Origin: Siphlonurus alternatus
Taxonomy: Eukaryota > Arthropoda > Insecta > Ephemeroptera > Siphlonuridae
Direction of reading: 5' to 3'
DNA length: 64,000 nucleotides
Assembly (NCBI GenBank): GCA_949825025.1
Contig: OX463779.1
Span: forward strand, 124,001-188,000
Part shown: in pieces, positions 34,401 to 47,564 of the stretch
Numbering within the stretch: position 1 is the first letter of the stretch
Layout: each line of letters starts with the position of its first letter
The notes under the pieces: model-generated
Seen by the model: the letters and a program-made list of their open reading frames with translations, nothing else
The model's database searches: none
Told to the model about the DNA's origin: nothing
Position numbers and translations under genes: made by a program

Positions 34401-35527
34401 TTTTTTACGTTCTTTTTTTTTTAGCAGTTTTAGATCCGATTTAGCAAAAAAAATTTTTCACTTTTTAGGGTTTTTATTTGTTTTTTTTTTAGCCGTTTTT
34501 TTGATAGCTAAAAAAAAAATTTTTTCATGTTTTTTTTTAGCTGTTATATAAGACGTTTTAGCAAAAAAAAAAATATTAATTTTTTACGTTCTTTTGTTTT
34601 TAGCAATTTTAGATGCGATTTAGCAAAAAAAATTTTTCACTTTTCAGGGTTTATATTTGTTTTTTTTTTAGCCGTTTTTTTGAGAGCTAAAAAAATTTTT
34701 TTTCATGTTTTTTTTAGCTGTTTTTAAGACGTTTAAGCAAAAAAAAATATATATAAATTTTTTACGTTCTTTTTTTTTTAGCAATTTTAGATCCGATTTA
34801 GCAAAAAATTTTTTTCACTTTTTAGGGTTTTTATTTGTTTTTTTTTTTAGCCGTTTTTTTGATAGCTAAAAAAAAAATTTTTTTGTTTTTTTTAGCTGTT
34901 ATATAAGACGTTTTAGCAAAAAAAAAAAATATTAATTTTTTACGTTCTTTTGTTTTTAGCAATTTTAGATGCGATTTAGCAAAAAAAAATTTTCACTTTT
35001 CAGGGTTTTTATTTGTTTTTTTTTTTTTAGCCGTTTTTTTGATAGCTAAAAAAAATTTTTTTCATGTTTTTTTTAGCTGTTTTTAAGACGTTTTAGCAAA
35101 AAAAAAATATAAAAATTTTTTACGTTCTTTTTTTTTTTAGCAATTTTAGATCCGATTAAGCGAAAAAAATTTTCACTTTTTAGGGTTTTTATTTTTTTTT
35201 TTTTTAGCCGTTTTTTTGATAGCTAAAAAAAAATTTTTTTCATGTTTTTTTTAGCTGTTTTTAAGACGTTTTAGCAAAAAAAAAAAATATAAATTTTTTA
35301 CGTACTTTTGTTTTTAGCAATTTTAGATCCGATTAAGCAAAAAAAAAATTCCACTTTTTAGGGTTTTTATTTGTTTTTTTTTTAGCCGTTTTTTTTATAG
35401 CTAAAAAAAAAATTTTTTCATGTTTTTTTTAGCTGTTATATAAGACGTTTTAGCAAAAAAAAAATATTAATTTTTTACGTTCCTTTGTTTTTAGCAATTT
35501 TATATGCGATTTAGCAAAAAAAAATTT
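30720..35527 (+). repeat. 4,808-bp higher-order repeat, full copy
   Basis: The rare AGGGTTTTAATTTG variant begins this unit near 30,728 and again near 35,536, exactly 4,808 bp later; frames starting at 32,035 and 36,843 are also 4,808 bp apart. The unit holds about 27 monomers in a fixed order. At its junction the left flank has GATCCG and the unit boundary has TATGCG. The same unit recurs inside the first macro-repeat at about 42,510-47,320 (offset about 11,789), including a GATTAAGCGAAA variant near 35,155 and 46,944. Confidence 0.8.
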
Positions 35528-38275
35528 TCACTTTTTAGGGTTTTAATTTGTTTTTTTTTTAGCCGTTTTTTTGATAGCTAAAAAAAAAATTTTTTTATGT
35601 TTTTTTTAGCTGTTATATAAGACGTTTTAGCAAAAAAAAAAATATTAATTTTTTACGTTCTTTTTTTTTTAGCAATTTTAGATCCGATTAAGCAAAAAAA
35701 ATTTTCACTTTTTAGGGGTTTTATTTTTTTTTTTTTTTAGCCGTTTTTTTGATAGCTAAAAAAAAATTTTTTTCATGTTTTTTTTAGCTGTTTTTAAGAC
35801 GTTTTAGCAAAAAAAAAAATATAAATTTTTTACGTACTTTTGTTTTTAGCAATTTTAGATCCGATTTAGCAAAAAAAAATTTCCACTTTTTAGGGTTTTT
35901 ATTTGTTTTTTTTTTAGCCGTTTTTTTTATAGCTAAAAAAAAAATTTTTTCATGTTTTTTTTAGCTGTTATATAAGACGTTTTAGCAAAAAAAAAAATAT
36001 TAATTTTTTACGTTCCTTTGTTTTTAGCAATTTTATATGCGATTTAGCAAAAAAAAATTTTCACTTTTTAGGGTTTTTATTTGTTGTTTTTTTTAGCCGT
36101 TTTTTTATAGCTAAAAAAAAATTTTTTCATTTTTTTTAGCTGTTATATAAGACGTTTTAGCAAAAAAAAATATATAAATTTTTTACGTTCTTTTGTTTTT
36201 AGCAATTTTAGATGCGATTTAGCAAAAAAAAATTTTCACTTTTTAGGGTTTTTATTTGTTTGTTTTTTTAGCCGTTTTTTTGATAGCTAAAAAAATTTTT
36301 TTTCATGTTTTTTTTAGCTGTTTTTAAGACGTTTTAGCAAAAAAAAAAAATATAAATTTTTTACGTACTTTTGTTTTTAGCAATTTAAGATCCGATTTAG
36401 CAAAAAAAAATTTTCACTTTTTAGGTTTTTTATTTGTTTTTTTTTTTAGCCGTTTTTTTGATAGCTAAAAAAAAAATTTTTTCATGTTTTTTTTAGCTGT
36501 TATATAAGACGTTTTAGCAAAAAAAAAAAATATTAATTTTTTACGTTCTTTTGTTTTTAGCAATTTTAGATGCGATTTAGCAAAAAAAATTTTTCACTTT
36601 TTAGGGTTTTTATTTGTTTTTTTTTTTTAGCCGTTTTTTTGATAGCTAAAAAAATTTTTTTTCATGTTTTTTTTAGCTGTTTTTAAGACGTTTTAGCAAA
36701 AAAAAAAATATATAAATTTTTTACGTTCTTTTTTTTTTAGCAGTTTTAGATCCGATTTAGCAAAAAAAATTTTTCACTTTTTAGGGTTTTTATTTGTTTT
36801 TTTTTTAGCCGTTTTTTTGATAGCTAAAAAAAAAATTTTTTCATGTTTTTTTTTAGCTGTTATATAAGACGTTTTAGCAAAAAAAAAAATATTAATTTTT
36901 TACGTTCTTTTGTTTTTAGCAATTTTAGATGCGATTTAGCAAAAAAAATTTTTCACTTTTCAGGGTTTATATTTGTTTTTTTTTTAGCCGTTTTTTTGAT
37001 AGCTAAAAAAATTTTTTTTCATGTTTTTTTTAGCTGTTTTTAAGACGTTTAAGCAAAAAAAAATATATATAAATTTTTTACGTTCTTTTTTTTTTAGCAA
37101 TTTTAGATCCGATTTAGCAAAAAATTTTTTTCACTTTTTAGGGTTTTTATTTGTTTTTTTTTTAGCCGTTTTTTTTATAGCTAAAAAAAATTTTTTTTCA
37201 TGTTTTTTTTAGCTGTTATATAAGACGTTTTAGCAAAAAAAAAAATATTAATTTTTTACGTTCCTTTGTTTTTAGCAATTTTATATGCGATTTAGCAAAA
37301 AAAAATTTTCACTTTTTAGGGTTTTTATTTGTTTTTTTTTTTAGCCGTTTTTTTATAGCTAAAAAAAATTTTTTTCATTTTTTTTAGCTGTTATATAAGA
37401 CGTTTTAGCAAAAAAAAAAATATTAATTTTTTTCGTTCCTTTGTTTTTAGCAATTTTAGATGCGATTTAGCAAAAAAAAATTTTCACTTTTTAGGGTTTT
37501 TATTTGTTTGTTTTTTTTTAGCCGTTTTTTTGATAGCTAAAAAAATTTTTTTTCATGTTTTTTTTAGCTGTTTTTAAGACGTTTTAGCAAAAAAAAATAT
37601 ATAAATTTTTTACGTTCTTTTTTTTTTGGCAATTTTAGATCCGATTTAGCAAAAAAAATTTTTCACTTTTTAGGGTTTTTATTTGTTTTTTTTTTTTAGC
37701 CGTTTTTTTGATAGCTAAAAAAAAAAATTTTCATGTTTTTTTTAGCTGTTTTTAAGACGTTTTAGCAAAAAAAAAATATAAATTTTTTACGTTCTTTTGT
37801 TTTAAGCAATTTGAGATCCGATTTAGCAAAAAAAAATTTTCACTTTTTAGGGTTTTTATTTGTTTTTTTTTTTTAGCCGTTTTTTTGATAGCTAAAAAAA
37901 TTTTTTTTCATGTTTTTTTTAGCTGTTTTTAAGACGTTTTAGCAAAAAAAAAATATATAAATTTTTTACGTTCTTTTTTTTTTAGCAATTTTAGATCCGA
38001 TTTAGCAAAAAAATTTTTTCACTTTTTAGGGTTTTTATTTGTTTTTTTTTTTAGCCGTTTTTTTGATAGCTAAAAAAAAAATTTTTTTATGTTTTTTTTA
38101 GCTGTTATATAAGACGTTTTAGCAAAAAAAAAAATATTAATTTTTTACGTTCTTTTTTTTTTAGCAATTTTAGATCCGATTAAGCAAAAAAAATTTTCAC
38201 TTTTTAGGGGTTTTATTTTTTTTTTTTTTTAGCCGTTTTTTTGATAGCTAAAAAAAAATTTTTTTCATGTTTTTT
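35528..38275 (+). repeat. 4,808-bp higher-order repeat, partial second copy
   Basis: About 57% of a second copy. It matches the first unit in order and length until about 38,275, where the first copy has AGCTGTTTTTAAG and this one has AGCTGTTATATAAG. About 140 bp further on is the hairpin that starts the macro-repeats. I see only satellite monomers across the junction. Confidence 0.8.
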
Positions 38276-38414
38276 TTAGCTGTTATATAAGACGTTTTAG
38301 CAAAAAAAAAAATATATAAATTTTTTACGTACTTTTGTTTTTAGCAATTTTAGATCCGATTTAGCAAAAAAAAATTTTCACTTTTTAGGGTTTTTATTTG
38401 TTTTTTTTTTTTAG

Positions 38415-38450
38415 AATTTTTTTAGCTATCAAAAGATAGCTAAAAAAATT
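38415..38450. repeat. Hairpin monomer 6, at the start of macro-repeat A
   Basis: Identical 36-nt inverted repeat. The left flank (TATATAAA, ACGTAC, GATCCG) differs from that of every other hairpin while the right flank matches copies 7-11, so this hairpin lies at the left breakpoint of the macro-repeat region. Confidence 0.93.
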
Positions 38451-41278
38451 TTTTTTCATGTTTTTTTTAGCTGTTTTTAAGACGTTTTAGCAAAAAAAAA
38501 AAATATATAAATTTTTTACGTTCTTTTTTTTTTAGCAATTTTAGATCCGATTTAGCAAAAAAATTTTTTCACTTTTTAGGGTTTTTATTTGTTTTTTTTT
38601 TAGCCGTTTTTTTGATAGCTAAAAAAAAAATTTTTTTATGTTTTTTTTAGCTGTTATATAAGACGTTTTAGCAAAAAAAAAAATATATAAATTTTTTACG
38701 TTCTTTTTTTTTTAGCAGTTTTAGATCCGATTTAGCAAAAAAAATTTTTCACTTTTTAGGGTTTTTATTTTTTTTTTTTTTTAGCCGTTTTTTTGATAGC
38801 TAAAAAAAAAATTTTTTCATGTTTTTTTTAGCTGTTTTTAAGACGTTTTAGCAAAAAAAAAAAATATAAATTTTTTACGTACTTTTGTTTTTAGCAATTT
38901 TAGATCCGATTTAGCAAAAAAAAATTTCCACTTTTTAGGGTTTTTATTTGTTTTTTTTTTTAGCCGTTTTTTTTATAGCTAAAAAAAATTTTTTTCATGT
39001 TTTTTTTAGCTGTTATATAAGACGTTTTAGCAAAAAAAAAAAATATTAATTTTTTACGTTCCTTTGTTTTTAGCAATTTGAGATCCGATTTAGCAAAAAA
39101 AAATTTTCACTTTTTAGGGTTTTTATTTGTTTTTTTTTTTTAGCCGTTTTTTTGATAGCTAAAAAAATTTTTTTTCATGTTTTTTTTAGCTGTTTTTAAG
39201 ACGTTTTAGCAAAAAAAAAATATATAAATTTTTTACGTTCTTTTTTTTTTAGCAATTTTAGATCCGATTTAGCAAAAAAATTTTTTCACTTTTTAGGGTT
39301 TTTATTTGTTTTTTTTTTTAGCCGTTTTTTTGATAGCTAAAAAAAAAATTTTTTTATGTTTTTTTTAGCTGTTATATAAGACGTTTTAGCAAAAAAAAAA
39401 ATATTAATTTTTTACGTTCTTTTTTTTTTAGCAATTTTAGATCCGATTAAGCAAAAAAAATTTTCACTTTTTAGGGGTTTTATTTTTTTTTTTTTTTAGC
39501 CGTTTTTTTGATAGCTAAAAAAAAATTTTTTTCATGTTTTTTTTAGCTGTTTTTAAGACGTTTTAGCAAAAAAAAAAATATAAATTTTTTACGTACTTTT
39601 GTTTTTAGCAATTTTAGATCCGATTTAGCAAAAAAAAATTTCCACTTTTTAGGGTTTTTATTTGTTTTTTTTTTAGCCGTTTTTTTTATAGCTAAAAAAA
39701 AAATTTTTTCATGTTTTTTTTAGCTGTTATATAAGACGTTTTAGCAAAAAAAAAAATATTAATTTTTTACGTTCCTTTGTTTTTAGCAATTTTATATGCG
39801 ATTTAGCAAAAAAAAATTTTCACTTTTTAGGGTTTTTATTTGTTGTTTTTTTTAGCCGTTTTTTTATAGCTAAAAAAAAATTTTTTCATTTTTTTTAGCT
39901 GTTATATAAGACGTTTTAGCAAAAAAAAATATATAAATTTTTTACGTTCTTTTGTTTTTAGCAATTTTAGATGCGATTTAGCAAAAAAAAATTTTCACTT
40001 TTTAGGGTTTTTATTTGTTTGTTTTTTTAGCCGTTTTTTTGATAGCTAAAAAAAAAATTTTTTCATGTTTTTTTTTAGCTGTTATATAAGACGTTTTAGC
40101 AAAAAAAAAAATATTAATTTTTTACGTTCTTTTGTTTTTAGCAATTTTAGATGCGATTTAGCAAAAAAAATTTTTCACTTTTCAGGGTTTATATTTGTTT
40201 TTCTTTTAGCCGTTTTTTTGATAGCTAAAAAAATTTTTTTTCATGTTTTTTTTAGCTGTTTTTAAGACGTTTAAGCAAAAAAAAATATATATAAATTTTT
40301 TACGTTCTTTTTTTTTTAGCAATTTTAGATCCGATTTAGCAAAAAATTTTTTTCACTTTTTAGGGTTTTTATTTGTTTTTTTTTTTAGCCGTTTTTTTGA
40401 TAGCTAAAAAAAAAATTTTTTTATGTTTTTTTTAGCTGTTATATAAGACGTTTTAGCAAAAAAAAAAAATATTAATTTTTTACGTTCTTTTGTTTTTAGC
40501 AATTTTAGATGCGATTTAGCAAAAAAAAATTTTCACTTTTCAGGGTTTTTATTTGTTTTTTTTTTTTTAGCCGTTTTTTTGATAGCTAAAAAAAATTTTT
40601 TTCATGTTTTTTTTAGCTGTTTTTAAGACGTTTTAGCAAAAAAAAAATATATAAATTTTTTACGTTCTTTTTTTTTTAGCAATTTTAGATCCGATTAAGC
40701 GAAAAAAATTTTCACTTTTTAGGGTTTTTATTTTTTTTTTTTTTAGCCGTTTTTTTGATAGCTAAAAAAAAATTTTTTTCATGTTTTTTTTAGCTGTTTT
40801 TAAGACGTTTTAGCAAAAAAAAAAAATATAAATTTTTTACGTACTTTTGTTTTTAGCAATTTTAGATCCGATTAAGCAAAAAAAAAATTCCACTTTTTAG
40901 GGTTTTTATTTGTTTTTTTTTTAGCCGTTTTTTTTATAGCTAAAAAAAAAATTTTTTCATGTTTTTTTTAGCTGTTATATAAGACGTTTTAGCAAAAAAA
41001 AAATATTAATTTTTTACGTTCCTTTGTTTTTAGCAATTTTATATGCGATTTAGCAAAAAAAAATTTTCACTTTTTAGGGTTTTTATTTGTTTTTTTTTTT
41101 AGCCGTTTTTTTATAGCTAAAAAAAAGTTTTTCATTTTTTTTAGCTGTTATATAAGACGTTTTAGCAAAAAAAAAAAATATTAATTTTTTACGTTCCTTT
41201 GTTTTTAGCAATTTTAGATGCGATTTAGCAAAAAAAAATTTTCACTTTTTAGGGTTTTTATTTGTTTTTTTTTTTTAG

Positions 41279-41314
41279 AATTTTTTTAGCTATCAAAAGA
41301 TAGCTAAAAAAATT
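41279..41314. repeat. Hairpin monomer 7
   Basis: Identical 36-nt inverted repeat, 2,864 bp after copy 6. The upstream monomer has a shortened AAAAAAGTTTTTCATT stretch near 41,123 shared with copies 9 and 11. Confidence 0.93.
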
Positions 41315-42510
41315 TTTTTTCATGTTTTTTTTAGCTGTTTTTAAGACGTTTTAGCAAAAAAAAAAAATATATAAATTTTTTACGTTCTTTTTTTTTTAGC
41401 AATTTTAGATCCGATTTAGCAAAAAAATTTTTTCACTTTTTAGGGTTTTTATTTGTTTTTTTTTTTAGCCGTTTTTTTGATAGCTAAAAAAAAAATTTTT
41501 TTATGTTTTTTTTAGCTGTTATATAAGACGTTTTAGCAAAAAAAAAAATATATAAATTTTTTACGTTCTTTTTTTTTTAGCAGTTTTAGATCCGATTTAG
41601 CAAAAAAAATTTTTCACTTTTTAGGGTTTTTATTTTTTTTTTTTTTTAGCCGTTTTTTTGATAGCTAAAAAAAAAATTTTTTCATGTTTTTTTTAGCTGT
41701 TTTTAAGACGTTTTAGCAAAAAAAAAAAATATAAATTTTTTACGTACTTTTGTTTTTAGCAATTTTAGATCCGATTTAGCAAAAAAAAATTTCCACTTTT
41801 TAGGGTTTTTATTTGTTTTTTTTTTTAGCCGTTTTTTTTATAGCTAAAAAAAATTTTTTTCATGTTTTTTTTAGCTGTTATATAAGACGTTTTAGCAAAA
41901 AAAAAAAATATTAATTTTTTACGTTCCTTTGTTTTTAGCAATTTGAGATCCGATTTAGCAAAAAAAAATTTTCACTTTTTAGGGTTTTTATTTGTTTTTT
42001 TTTTTTAGCCGTTTTTTTGATAGCTAAAAAAATTTTTTTTCATGTTTTTTTTAGCTGTTTTTAAGACGTTTTAGCAAAAAAAAAATATATAAATTTTTTA
42101 CGTTCTTTTTTTTTTAGCAATTTTAGATCCGATTTAGCAAAAAAATTTTTTCACTTTTTAGGGTTTTTATTTGTTTTTTTTTTTAGCCGTTTTTTTGATA
42201 GCTAAAAAAAAAATTTTTTTATGTTTTTTTTAGCTGTTATATAAGACGTTTTAGCAAAAAAAAAAATATTAATTTTTTACGTTCTTTTTTTTTTAGCAAT
42301 TTTAGATCCGATTAAGCAAAAAAAATTTTCACTTTTTAGGGGTTTTATTTTTTTTTTTTTTTAGCCGTTTTTTTGATAGCTAAAAAAAAATTTTTTTCAT
42401 GTTTTTTTTAGCTGTTTTTAAGACGTTTTAGCAAAAAAAAAAAATATAAATTTTTTACGTACTTTTGTTTTTAGCAATTTTAGATCCGATTTAGCAAAAA
42501 AAAATTTTCA
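41279..42510 (+). repeat. Nested partial copy of the 2,864-bp block
   Basis: Repeats 38,415-39,646 at an offset of 2,864 bp, including the hairpin and the TTTGAGATCC monomer (near 39,079 and 41,942). It then switches to the start of the 4,808-bp unit, marked by the AGGGTTTTAATTTG variant near 42,518. The same nesting is seen in units B (50,393) and C (58,793). Confidence 0.78.
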
Positions 42511-45500
42511 CTTTTTAGGGTTTTAATTTGTTTTTTTTTTAGCCGTTTTTTTGATAGCTAAAAAAAAAATTTTTTTATGTTTTTTTTAGCTGTTATATAA
42601 GACGTTTTAGCAAAAAAAAAAATATTAATTTTTTACGTTCTTTTTTTTTTAGCAATTTTAGATCCGATTAAGCAAAACAAATTTTCACTTTTTAGGGGTT
42701 TTATTTTTTTTTTTTTTTAGCCGTTTTTTTGATAGCTAAAAAAAAATTTTTTTCATGTTTTTTTTAGCTGTTTTTAAGACGTTTTAGCAAAAAAAAAAAT
42801 ATAAATTTTTTACGTACTTTTGTTTTTAGCAATTTTAGATCCGATTTAGCAAAAAAAAATTTCCACTTTTTAGGGTTTTTATTTGTTTTTTTTTTAGCCG
42901 TTTTTTTTATAGCTAAAAAAAAAATTTTTTCATGTTTTTTTTAGCTGTTATATAAGACGTTTTAGCAAAAAAAAAAATATTAATTTTTTACGTTCCTTTG
43001 TTTTTAGCAATTTTATATGCGATTTAGCAAAAAAAAATTTTCACTTTTTAGGGTTTTTATTTGTTGTTTTTTTTAGCCGTTTTTTTATAGCTAAAAAAAA
43101 ATTTTTTCATTTTTTTTAGCTGTTATATAAGACGTTTTAGCAAAAAAAAATATATAAATTTTTTACGTTCTTTTGTTTTTAGCAATTTTAGATGCGATTT
43201 AGCAAAAAAAAATTTTCACTTTTTAGGGTTTTTATTTGTTTGTTTTTTTAGCCGTTTTTTTGATAGCTAAAAAAATTTTTTTTCATGTTTTTTTTAGCTG
43301 TTTTTAAGACGTTTTAGCAAAAAAAAAAAATATAAATTTTTTACGTACTTTTGTTTTTAGCAATTTAAGATCCGATTTAGCAAAAAAAAATTTTCACTTT
43401 TTAGGTTTTTTATTTGTTTTTTTTTTTAGCCGTTTTTTTGATAGCTAAAAAAAAAATTTTTTCATGTTTTTTTTAGCTGTTATATAAGACGTTTTAGCAA
43501 AAAAAAAAAATATTAATTTTTTACGTTCTTTTGTTTTTAGCAATTTTAGATGCGATTTAGCAAAAAAAATTTTTCACTTTTTAGGGTTTTTATTTGTTTT
43601 TTTTTTTTAGCCGTTTTTTTGATAGCTAAAAAAATTTTTTTTCATGTTTTTTTTAGCTGTTTTTAAGACGTTTTAGCAAAAAAAAAAATATATAAATTTT
43701 TTACGTTCTTTTTTTTTTAGCAGTTTTAGATCCGATTTAGCAAAAAAAATTTTTCACTTTTTAGGGTTTTTATTTGTTTTTTTTTTAGCCGTTTTTTTGA
43801 TAGCTAAAAAAAAAATTTTTTCATGTTTTTTTTTAGCTGTTATATAAGACGTTTTAGCAAAAAAAAAAATATTAATTTTTTACGTTCTTTTGTTTTTAGC
43901 AATTTTAGATGCGATTTAGCAAAAAAAATTTTTCACTTTTCAGGGTTTATATTTGTTTTTTTTTTTAGCCGTTTTTTTGATAGCTAAAAAAATTTTTTTT
44001 CATGTTTTTTTTAGCTGTTTTTAAGACGTTTAAGCAAAAAAAAATATATATAAATTTTTTACGTTCTTTTTTTTTTAGCAATTTTAGATCCGATTTAGCA
44101 AAAAATTTTTTTCACTTTTTAGGGTTTTTATTTGTTTTTTTTTTAGCCGTTTTTTTTATAGCTAAAAAAAATTTTTTTTCATGTTTTTTTTAGCTGTTAT
44201 ATAAGACGTTTTAGCAAAAAAAAAAATATTAATTTTTTACGTTCCTTTGTTTTTAGCAATTTTATATGCGATTTAGCAAAAAAAAATTTTCACTTTTTAG
44301 GGTTTTTATTTGTTTTTTTTTTTAGCCGTTTTTTTATAGCTAAAAAAAATTTTTTTCATTTTTTTTAGCTGTTATATAAGACGTTTTAGCAAAAAAAAAA
44401 ATATTAATTTTTTTCGTTCCTTTGTTTTTAGCAATTTTAGATGCGATTTAGCAAAAAAAAATTTTCACTTTTTAGGGTTTTTATTTGTTTGTTTTTTTTT
44501 AGCCGTTTTTTTGATAGCTAAAAAAATTTTTTTTCATGTTTTTTTTAGCTGTTTTTAAGACGTTTTAGCAAAAAAAAATATATAAATTTTTTACGTTCTT
44601 TTTTTTTTGGCAATTTTAGATCCGATTTAGCAAAAAAAATTTTTCACTTTTTAGGGTTTTTATTTGTTTTTTTTTTTTAGCCGTTTTTTTGATAGCTAAA
44701 AAAAAAAATTTTCATGTTTTTTTTAGCTGTTTTTAAGACGTTTTAGCAAAAAAAAAATATAAATTTTTTACGTTCTTTTGTTTTAAGCAATTTGAGATCC
44801 GATTTAGCAAAAAAAAATTTTCACTTTTTAGGGTTTTTATTTGTTTTTTTTTTTTAGCCGTTTTTTTGATAGCTAAAAAAATTTTTTTTCATGTGTTTTT
44901 TAGCTGTTTTTAAGACGTTTTAGCAAAAAAAAAATATATAAATTTTTTACGTTCTTTTTTTTTTAGCAATTTTAGATCCGATTTAGCAAAAAAATTTTTT
45001 CACTTTTTAGGGTTTTTATTTGTTTTTTTTTTTAGCCGTTTTTTTGATAGCTAAAAAAAAAATTTTTTTATGTTTTTTTTAGCTGTTATATAAGACGTTT
45101 TAGCAAAAAAAAAAATATTAATTTTTTACGTTCTTTTTTTTTTAGCAATTTTAGATCCGATTAAGCAAAAAAAATTTTCACTTTTTAGGGGTTTTATTTT
45201 TTTTTTTTTTTAGCCGTTTTTTTGATAGCTAAAAAAAAATTTTTTTCATGTTTTTTTTAGCTGTTTTTAAGACGTTTTAGCAAAAAAAAAAAATATAAAT
45301 TTTTTACGTACTTTTGTTTTTAGCAATTTTAGATCCGATTTAGCAAAAAAAAAATTCCACTTTTTAGGGTTTTTATTTGTTTTTTTTTTAGCCGTTTTTT
45401 TTATAGCTAAAAAAAAAATTTTTTCATGTTTTTTTTAGCTGTTATATAAGACGTTTTAGCAAAAAAAAAATATTAATTTTTTACGTTCCTTTGTTTTTAG

Positions 45501-47528
45501 CAATTTTATATGCGATTTAGCAAAAAAAAATTTTCACTTTTTAGGGTTTTTATTTGTTGTTTTTTTTAGCCGTTTTTTTATAGCTAAAAAAAAATTTTTT
45601 CATTTTTTTTAGCTGTTATATAAGACGTTTTAGCAAAAAAAAATATATAAATTTTTTACGTTCTTTTGTTTTTAGCAATTTTAGATGCGATTTAGCAAAA
45701 AAAAATTTTCACTTTTTAGGGTTTTTATTTGTTTGTTTTTTTAGCCGTTTTTTTGATAGCTAAAAAAATTTTTTTTCATGTTTTTTTTAGCTGTTTTTAA
45801 GACGTTTTAGCAAAAAAAAAAAATATAAATTTTTTACGTACTTTTGTTTTTAGCAATTTAAGATCCGATTTAGCAAAAAAAAATTTTCACTTTTTAGGTT
45901 TTTTATTTGTTTTTTTTTTTAGCCGTTTTTTTGATAGCTAAAAAAAAAATTTTTTCATGTTTTTTTTAGCTGTTATATAAGACGTTTTAGCAAAAAAAAA
46001 AAATATTAATTTTTTACGTTCTTTTGTTTTTAGCAATTTTAGATGCGATTTAGCAAAAAAAATTTTTCACTTTTTAGGGTTTTTATTTGTTTTTTTTTTT
46101 TAGCCGTTTTTTTGATAGCTAAAAAAATTTTTTTTCATGTTTTTTTTAGCTGTTTTTAAGACGTTTTAGCAAAAAAAAAAATATATAAATTTTTTACGTT
46201 CTTTTTTTTTTAGCAGTTTTAGATCCGATTTAGCAAAAAAAATTTTTCACTTTTTAGGGTTTTTATTTGTTTTTTTTTTAGCCGTTTTTTTGATAGCTAA
46301 AAAAAAAATTTTTTCATGTTTTTTTTTAGCTGTTATATAAGACGTTTTAGCAAAAAAAAAAATATTAATTTTTTACGTTCTTTTGTTTTTAGCAATTTTA
46401 GATGCGATTTAGCAAAAAAAATTTTTCACTTTTCAGGGTTTATATTTGTTTTTTTTTTAGCCGTTTTTTTGAGAGCTAAAAAAATTTTTTTTCATGTTTT
46501 TTTTAGCTGTTTTTAAGACGTTTAAGCAAAAAAAAATATATATAAATTTTTTACGTTCTTTTTTTTTTAGCAATTTTAGATCCGATTTAGCAAAAAATTT
46601 TTTTCACTTTTTAGGGTTTTTATTTGTTTTTTTTTTTAGCCGTTTTTTTGATAGCTAAAAAAAAAATTTTTTTGTTTTTTTTAGCTGTTATATAAGACGT
46701 TTTAGCAAAAAAAAAAAATATTAATTTTTTACGTTCTTTTGTTTTTAGCAATTTTAGATGCGATTTAGCAAAAAAAAATTTTCACTTTTCAGGGTTTTTA
46801 TTTGTTTTTTTTTTTTTAGCCGTTTTTTTGATAGCTAAAAAAAATTTTTTTCATGTTTTTTTTAGCTGTTTTTAAGACGTTTTAGCAAAAAAAAAATATA
46901 AAAATTTTTTACGTTCTTTTTTTTTTTAGCAATTTTAGATCCGATTAAGCGAAAAAAATTTTCACTTTTTAGGGTTTTTATTTTTTTTTTTTTTAGCCGT
47001 TTTTTTGATAGCTAAAAAAAAATTTTTTTCATGTTTTTTTTAGCTGTTTTTAAGACGTTTTAGCAAAAAAAAAAAATATAAATTTTTTACGTACTTTTGT
47101 TTTTAGCAATTTTAGATCCGATTAAGCAAAAAAAAAATTCCACTTTTTAGGGTTTTTATTTGTTTTTTTTTTAGCCGTTTTTTTTATAGCTAAAAAAAAA
47201 ATTTTTTCATGTTTTTTTTAGCTGTTATATAAGACGTTTTAGCAAAAAAAAAATATTAATTTTTTACGTTCCTTTGTTTTTAGCAATTTTATATGCGATT
47301 TAGCAAAAAAAAATTTTCACTTTTTAGGGTTTTTATTTGTTTTTTTTTTTAGCCGTTTTTTTATAGCTAAAAAAAATTTTTTCATTTTTTTTAGCTGTTA
47401 TATAAGACGTTTTAGCAAAAAAAAAAAATATTAATTTTTTACGTTCCTTTGTTTTTAGCAATTTTAGATGCGATTTAGCAAAAAAAAATTTTCACTTTTT
47501 AGGGTTTTTATTTGTTTTTTTTTTTTAG

Positions 47529-47564
47529 AATTTTTTTAGCTATCAAAAGATAGCTAAAAAAATT
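47529..47564. repeat. Hairpin monomer 8, at the start of macro-repeat B
   Basis: Identical 36-nt inverted repeat, 9,114 bp after copy 6. Confidence 0.93.

Larger units (their letters stand above)
38415..47528 (+). repeat. Macro-repeat unit A (9,114 bp)
   Basis: Runs from the hairpin at 38,415 to the hairpin at 47,529. It consists of a 2,864-bp block (38,415-41,278), a partial second copy of that block (41,279 to about 42,510), and a copy of the 4,808-bp repeat (about 42,510-47,320). It is longer than unit B by about 716 bp, explained by two separate gains or losses of two monomers. One, near 42.35-42.70 kb, is a tandem two-monomer repeat found only here; the other pair, near 46 kb, is missing from unit B. 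A TTTTCTTTTAGCC mark near 40,200 recurs in B and C. Confidence 0.85.
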
